64,000 bases of DNA from Theristus sp. LFF4_11 (Eukaryota > Nematoda > Chromadorea > Monhysterida > Xyalidae). The notes below the pieces were generated by a model. That model made no database searches. It saw nothing but the letters and a program-made list of their open reading frames with translations, and was not told the origin of the DNA. The translations under genes and the position numbers were made by a program. Each line of letters starts with the position of its first letter. Position 1 is the stretch's first letter. Positions 59,321 through 64,000 of the stretch are shown here, piece by piece. The stretch spans positions 1 to 64,000 of the forward strand of contig JASANC010004770.1 in NCBI GenBank assembly GCA_030248135.1. Direction: 5' to 3'.

Positions 59321-62190
59321 TCGGTTGCACATGTGTAGTGTCATTCGGCGAGCCTTCAGCCGTTTCGACTACTCGGCCAACACTCGTTTGAATGAAGGCG
59401 CTACAAGTGCCGGGTGTCAGTCGAGCTAAGCTCATAGCTCATTCTTTCAGGCGACAGGGCAGCGTTACTTCAAAAAGAATCACGGAAGTAGGCACTATCT
59501 TCCGTTAAAGTTACTGCGTGTCGATTCCACCAAACGTTCGATCTAGGGCCTTTACCTAGAGACGAGTTTGGTTTCACCGGATAGCAACAACTTTGGTTGG
59601 TTGCGGCGGTTTACAAAGGTTGACCTACGTTACTCGGCGGTTGTTTCACCAACGGACGAAAACTTAAGTTAAGAACAGTTTTTATCAGTACTCAAACGGT
59701 ACCACAGTTAATATAAAAATACAAGGCGAGGGCATGAAATATTGATTCACATATTGAAATGACAGTATAGGTGACTGTATTGAAAAGAGATAATGTAGCA
59801 GTTGTAGCATCTGAATCTCGGCACGAATTCTCGCCTTTATATAGGTTTTGGAACCCATATAACTGCGTGAATGAGTGGCAGAGAGCAGATAATGGCTCAG
59901 TGCAAAAGTTAGAGAGTATCAAATGTGTGTGTCATTATAAGCCACTGTGTGCGTGATCGCATTCAGTGTGCAGCGTTCACTGTGTGCACCATCACAACGG
60001 GCGTTCCACCGCAACGTTTCAACACCAGCCGTGTAGACGCGAAAGTAGTTTAGCGTTCACAGCAGACGACCACGTGGATGGACAGCGCGTGTGGCGGCTG
60101 CTGGCGAATACGGCGCTTTAGAGTTGTGTGGCAGAAATACACACTACATCACCCCCGTAACTGCGATATCGATGCCCCTATCGATCTTTTTGCTAAAAGT
60201 AGGTTTGAGAAAAGAGCAAAGATTAGGTTAGAGTGGTGTTAGAAAAAAATAAAATAAAAAAATAAAACCGTAAACTTTCTACCCATTTACGTTACGCGTG
60301 CTGTCGTCCATTGATACCACTGACCACATTCCACTGTGCGTGTGCGTGCGTGCTCGGTACCCTTGACGAGTTTTGGCGCACGTGATGGTTAGTACAGAAG
60401 GTTTTTAAAAGAAGTTGGCATTTGTAGTTTTTACCAATGATTTTGAAGTTATTGGTTTGAAAAGTGTGACATTTTTCGTAACTCTTTGTCATCATACTTT
60501 CAGTGGCTCTTTTTGTTCAGTTTGTCCAACCTTGTCAAAATCATGAGTTCGCCGAACGCGACGAGCAAGAACGATCATGACGGGAGGATTAATCTGAAGC
60601 CCAAGTAATTGTTGGGTTGCAAAGTTTCAGATTGCATCCGAGGTTATGCAGTGTTGTTCGCTTCACAACCAGTTCTTCATTTGGCGAATACTGTCCATTA
60701 GCAAGCCATGATACTCTTGGCATCTTTGTCGACGAGCGAGTGTGACCTGTCTCGCATATAGATCGTTGCGCATTTAATTAATCCGCTTTGAATAGTGTGC
60801 GCCCATCATTACGATGAGTGCAACGACCCTTTTCATCTCGAACAAATTTTGTTTGTGAGCAGTACCGGGCGTGCATTCCCAGCGCATAGGGAGTGATTCC
60901 ACCAGCAGTGGGTGCTTGCAAAACCTTGTTTAGTTTGTGCGCAGTACTTTTCCACGTGTTCAAGAAATGAAAGGCACTCGTTGGTACATCAATAAATGTG
61001 TGTTCAGTCATTTCGACTTTGGAACCCACCAACGATATGCGAAGGATCTTTGCGGACAAGCGCGTTTTTATCGATCTTTGCATTTTTTGTGGTCGATTGC
61101 TCATCAGTCAAGACGCAATTTGCAATGATCTTTTACAGCTTTTGGAACTTTTCGTATTCACGCATCAGTGTGAAGGTGTTGTGAGCTTTGGAATGCTTAT
61201 CCTCGATGACGGGTTTCTTTGCATTTCAAAGTTTGCAGCGATTGTTCAGCTGCCCTTGGCGGCTTCGTTAACTCTACCCGCTGACAAGTTCTCGACTACT
61301 TCGAATTCTGCAATAATAATTGCGATTCTACGTAGTAGTTCTTTTTGTCGCCCCAATGGGTTTGTTCATTGTTGCCTCAAGTTTGATTCTGGACGTTGTA
61401 TTTTCAAACTGTGAACACAGATCGCCACTGAGTAGTGACTCAGTTTTCGAGTACGATGGTGTCAGTGTGGTCGACATTAGTCGCAGTTTCCTTGTGTGCA
61501 TAGTTATTTAAGTGCAGCACAGGCTATTTTTGGTCCCTTCACATTTGGTGCTGGTTTGTTTTCAGCTGGTCGCTGAATATACCAGGTGAGGGTTTGAAAC
61601 ATTTTTATGGCGCACAAAATTTGTGCGCTTCGTTTTGTTGTACTTCTCTGCGAAGCGGGGTGTTGAAGCGAGGAATTTGCGCTCTTCATTGTATTGAGGC
61701 GCGGAATTCTTCGTGGTTAGATTACTGTATTTGGTTCATTTTTCCCATTGAATGAGTATGACATTCTGCCATTAGTTGAATGCTCAACTTTTTTTTGTGG
61801 AGAATGCTAAGCTCAATTTTGGAAAATTGTTTTTTTTTTGAAGTTTTTGAAGGTGGATGCGGAAGCTGGCCAGTATGTTTGGCAGTTTTGCTTTCTCCTC
61901 CTTTCCTTCTCACCTGTTCGGTTGAGAATTCAGGCGAATTTCCCACACCCATGGGTTGTGGTTGATTGGTTCTTTGTTGTTTCAATGTTTATTTTATCCA
62001 ATCAAATTATTTTTAGTCGTTTTCAATTTTTCCGTGGTCGTTTGTCTGAGTTTTTAGTCTCTCAATTTTATTTCTTCACTTCAGGTCGCTGACAGAAAAC
62101 ACGATTTTGTTCTCATCAGCGGCATTTCATGAAGAAAAAAATTGAAAGAAAAATTTCTCATTGACGACAACTGCACGAATTCTTGCTCAA
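59321..62190. other. No gene recognised
   Basis: A 21-codon ORF at 60543-60608 (MSSPNATSKNDHDGRIN...) could be a first exon but has no partner. A minus-strand open frame at 61104-60778 has no recognisable domain. Confidence 0.35.
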
Positions 62191-63593
62191 CATGTCTCGT
62201 GCGTCCGGATCTGGCTTGAATAGCACCGGCGGCAGAGGTGAGAGCTTTTTATTTTGTCCAGTTTTTATTTTCAGTTCTGTGCAGTTCAGCTTTGGGTTTG
62301 CGCACTTTAAATTTCAGTCAAATCGATTATTGATTTGGTTTCCATTTTTGTGTGCAGCAATTTTTAACTGAAGCGCAGTTTTGTCTGTTCGTGTCGGTGC
62401 TCAAAAAAACTGAATCAGATTCAATTTGACTCAATTTGATGTGGGCAGCCTTTCACGTTCAGCGTTTTTTGTGTATGTGAGTCGAAAACTCACTTTTGTG
62501 GGTGCCAGAAATTTCAAACAAGTTTCGTTTTTGTTCCCGTGCACTTAGCTTTCTGAATCATAATCAATTTTCGATGCACACGAACCAAATCAAACTTGGT
62601 TGACTTTTCTGTTCGTGTGTGCGGTCTTCATGCGACCGAGCTTTTTTCAGTTTCGATCAATCCATGCACATGATTTTTCAGTCAAATTGGTTTTCAATTT
62701 GAATTTCATTTTCATATGCTGGATTCAAACTAGGAATTGTTCCATGTGGTGTACGTGCAAAAACGTATCCAAAAATTATTTTTGACGTCATGTGCACGAT
62801 TTTCACGTTGGTTGTTTACTTGTGCAAAAGCATCAAGCTGAATCATTTTCAGTTCGTGTTGTTTCGATTTCAAGCGTTTAAAACTGAATCAATTTTTGAT
62901 TCGTTCTCTGTGCACTCAAAATTCCAAAACAATTAATTGATTTTTAGGTAGCAAGTTTTGCTGATCATTTCACAGCTTTATTCTGCGTCCCATTTTTCAA
63001 TTTCTGTTTGTGTCTTAAAAAAACTTTAAAGCACACAGTCAAATCGATTTTGGGTTGATGTGGTGCATTAATGCACCCCCGCAAACTGCGATATTTTGAC
63101 ATTTTTTTTTATTTGCAGAAGCCAAGGAGAACGTAGCTTCTGATGGCCAAGTGCATCAACCAGAGGCGTCTGCGGCCACGGTTGAAGACACGGCGATCGC
63201 AAGTGCCAGTTCAGGTCTGCTCGCTTGATTTTTCTGAAGCGCGGGATTTTTATTTTTATATTTTGTTTCTCGTTTTCTATGTTTGCTGTCACGCAAACTA
63301 AGAAAGTTTGAAACTTGTTTATTCAGCTTTATTCAGCAATCCAAGTTTTCAGCAGTGCAATTGCACCCCCGCAACTGCGGAACTTCAGCTTAGGTTGCTG
63401 TTTTTAAAGGTTATGTTTGCGTTTCAGTCGACGAATCGCGGTTGCGAGTTCAATGCCGACTGCGCATTCGGTTGTGTCGGATTTCGGAATCGGATAATGA
63501 TTCAAGCAAGACACAATGGCCGTTCCAGCGTCTGGTGGAAGGCGAGACGTTGTCGAGTCTGGCAGCAACAATATTAAAAGATGCGAAATTTTT
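62191..63593 (+). CDS. Unidentified gene, first three exons (possible LysM-type motif)
   Basis: The exons are 62191-62237 (MSRASGSGLNSTGGR), 63120-63214 and 63429-63593, all in phase 1. The N-terminal part is Ser/Ala-rich and likely disordered. Exon 3 has RLRIRLCRISES and then RLVEGETLSSLAATI, which resembles the start of a LysM domain (..G.TL..IA...). In this frame it stops at about 63593, but an internal donor and further exons beyond the window are possible. Function is not assigned. Confidence 0.4.
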
Positions 63594-64000
63594 CAATTAA
63601 GCTTTCTTTCAATATGTGGTGCATTGTTTTTGGTGCTATTTTTGTTTCACATTTCTTTCAGTCACAATCTTTCGTCTTTTCAAGAACCAGTTTTAAAAAA
63701 TCTGTTCTTTCAAAAACTGTAGATGCGCAATGAAAGAGTGTTTTAACAACAAAAGAAAGTTTTCATTCCATGTTGCTAAAGTTTTTCAGAACATTTCCAT
63801 AATTTATCCATCACTGTTTCATGATTTCAAAATTACGCGTATGTTCTTTTTGTGATATTTTTTATTCGCCATTAGCGCTGTAAGCGCACCATGTTTCTGG
63901 CGCAGCACAACAGGCGTCAGTTGATGATTGGCTGTGATGGGCCGTCTCCTGTATTTTATAGCAAAGATGAATCGTGAAAAATATAGCCGCAGTAAACAAT
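63594..64000. other. No gene recognised at right edge
   Basis: The sequence is AT-rich with TTTCAG sites that could be acceptors of the preceding gene, but no exon can be supported. Confidence 0.3.

Overview
This window is nuclear DNA from an intron-rich animal, probably an invertebrate. The evidence is multi-exon genes with GT..AG introns, metazoan-type proteins (the Hsp90 co-chaperone AHSA1 and the ether-lipid enzyme AGPS), AATAAA signals downstream of stop codons, tRNA-derived SINEs and many DNA-transposon derivatives. AGPS ends in a PTS1-like Ala-Lys-Leu, which recalls lineages that lost the PTS2 import route (nematodes, flies), but I cannot place the species. No bacterial features, rRNA, intact tRNA genes or CRISPR arrays were seen.

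Layout. 1-9.7 kb: a large inverted duplication, arms 1-2513 (running off the window) and 6196-8710. Each arm carries a copy of a doublecortin-like-domain gene, and an unidentified plus-strand gene with at least five exons lies between them. 9.8-15.7 kb: transposon-rich, with a 148-149 bp satellite at 11.7-13.9 kb. 15.8-25 kb: a minus-strand gene, assembled here from six phase-compatible exons, for a secreted-then-anchored protein with two tandem Cys-rich (three-finger-like) modules. Its introns hold three 1.04-1.06 kb hAT-like elements. 25-31.7 kb: further non-autonomous elements and no convincing gene. 31.8-49.4 kb, all plus strand: AHSA1 (8 exons), AGPS (at least 16 exons), a zinc-type medium-chain dehydrogenase (5 exons) and a small putative membrane protein, with short gaps between them. 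50.4-52.3 kb: an unidentified minus-strand three-exon gene with a 20-bp minisatellite in one intron. 54.6-57.6 kb: an LTR element with intact target duplication whose interior is a decayed glycoprotein-like (env-type) gene plus a second small membrane ORF, with no gag or pol. 62.2-63.6 kb: the start of an unidentified gene on the right edge.

Most of the window is mobile DNA. Insertion boundaries can often be fixed by target-site duplications (8 bp for hAT-like, TA for mariner-like, 5 bp for the LTR element, 9-11 bp for retroposed pieces), and several insertions are nested. In two cases the empty site survives in a second copy within the same window. Exons were assigned by splice consensus, reading-phase agreement and remembered protein-family similarity. 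No alignment or search was run.
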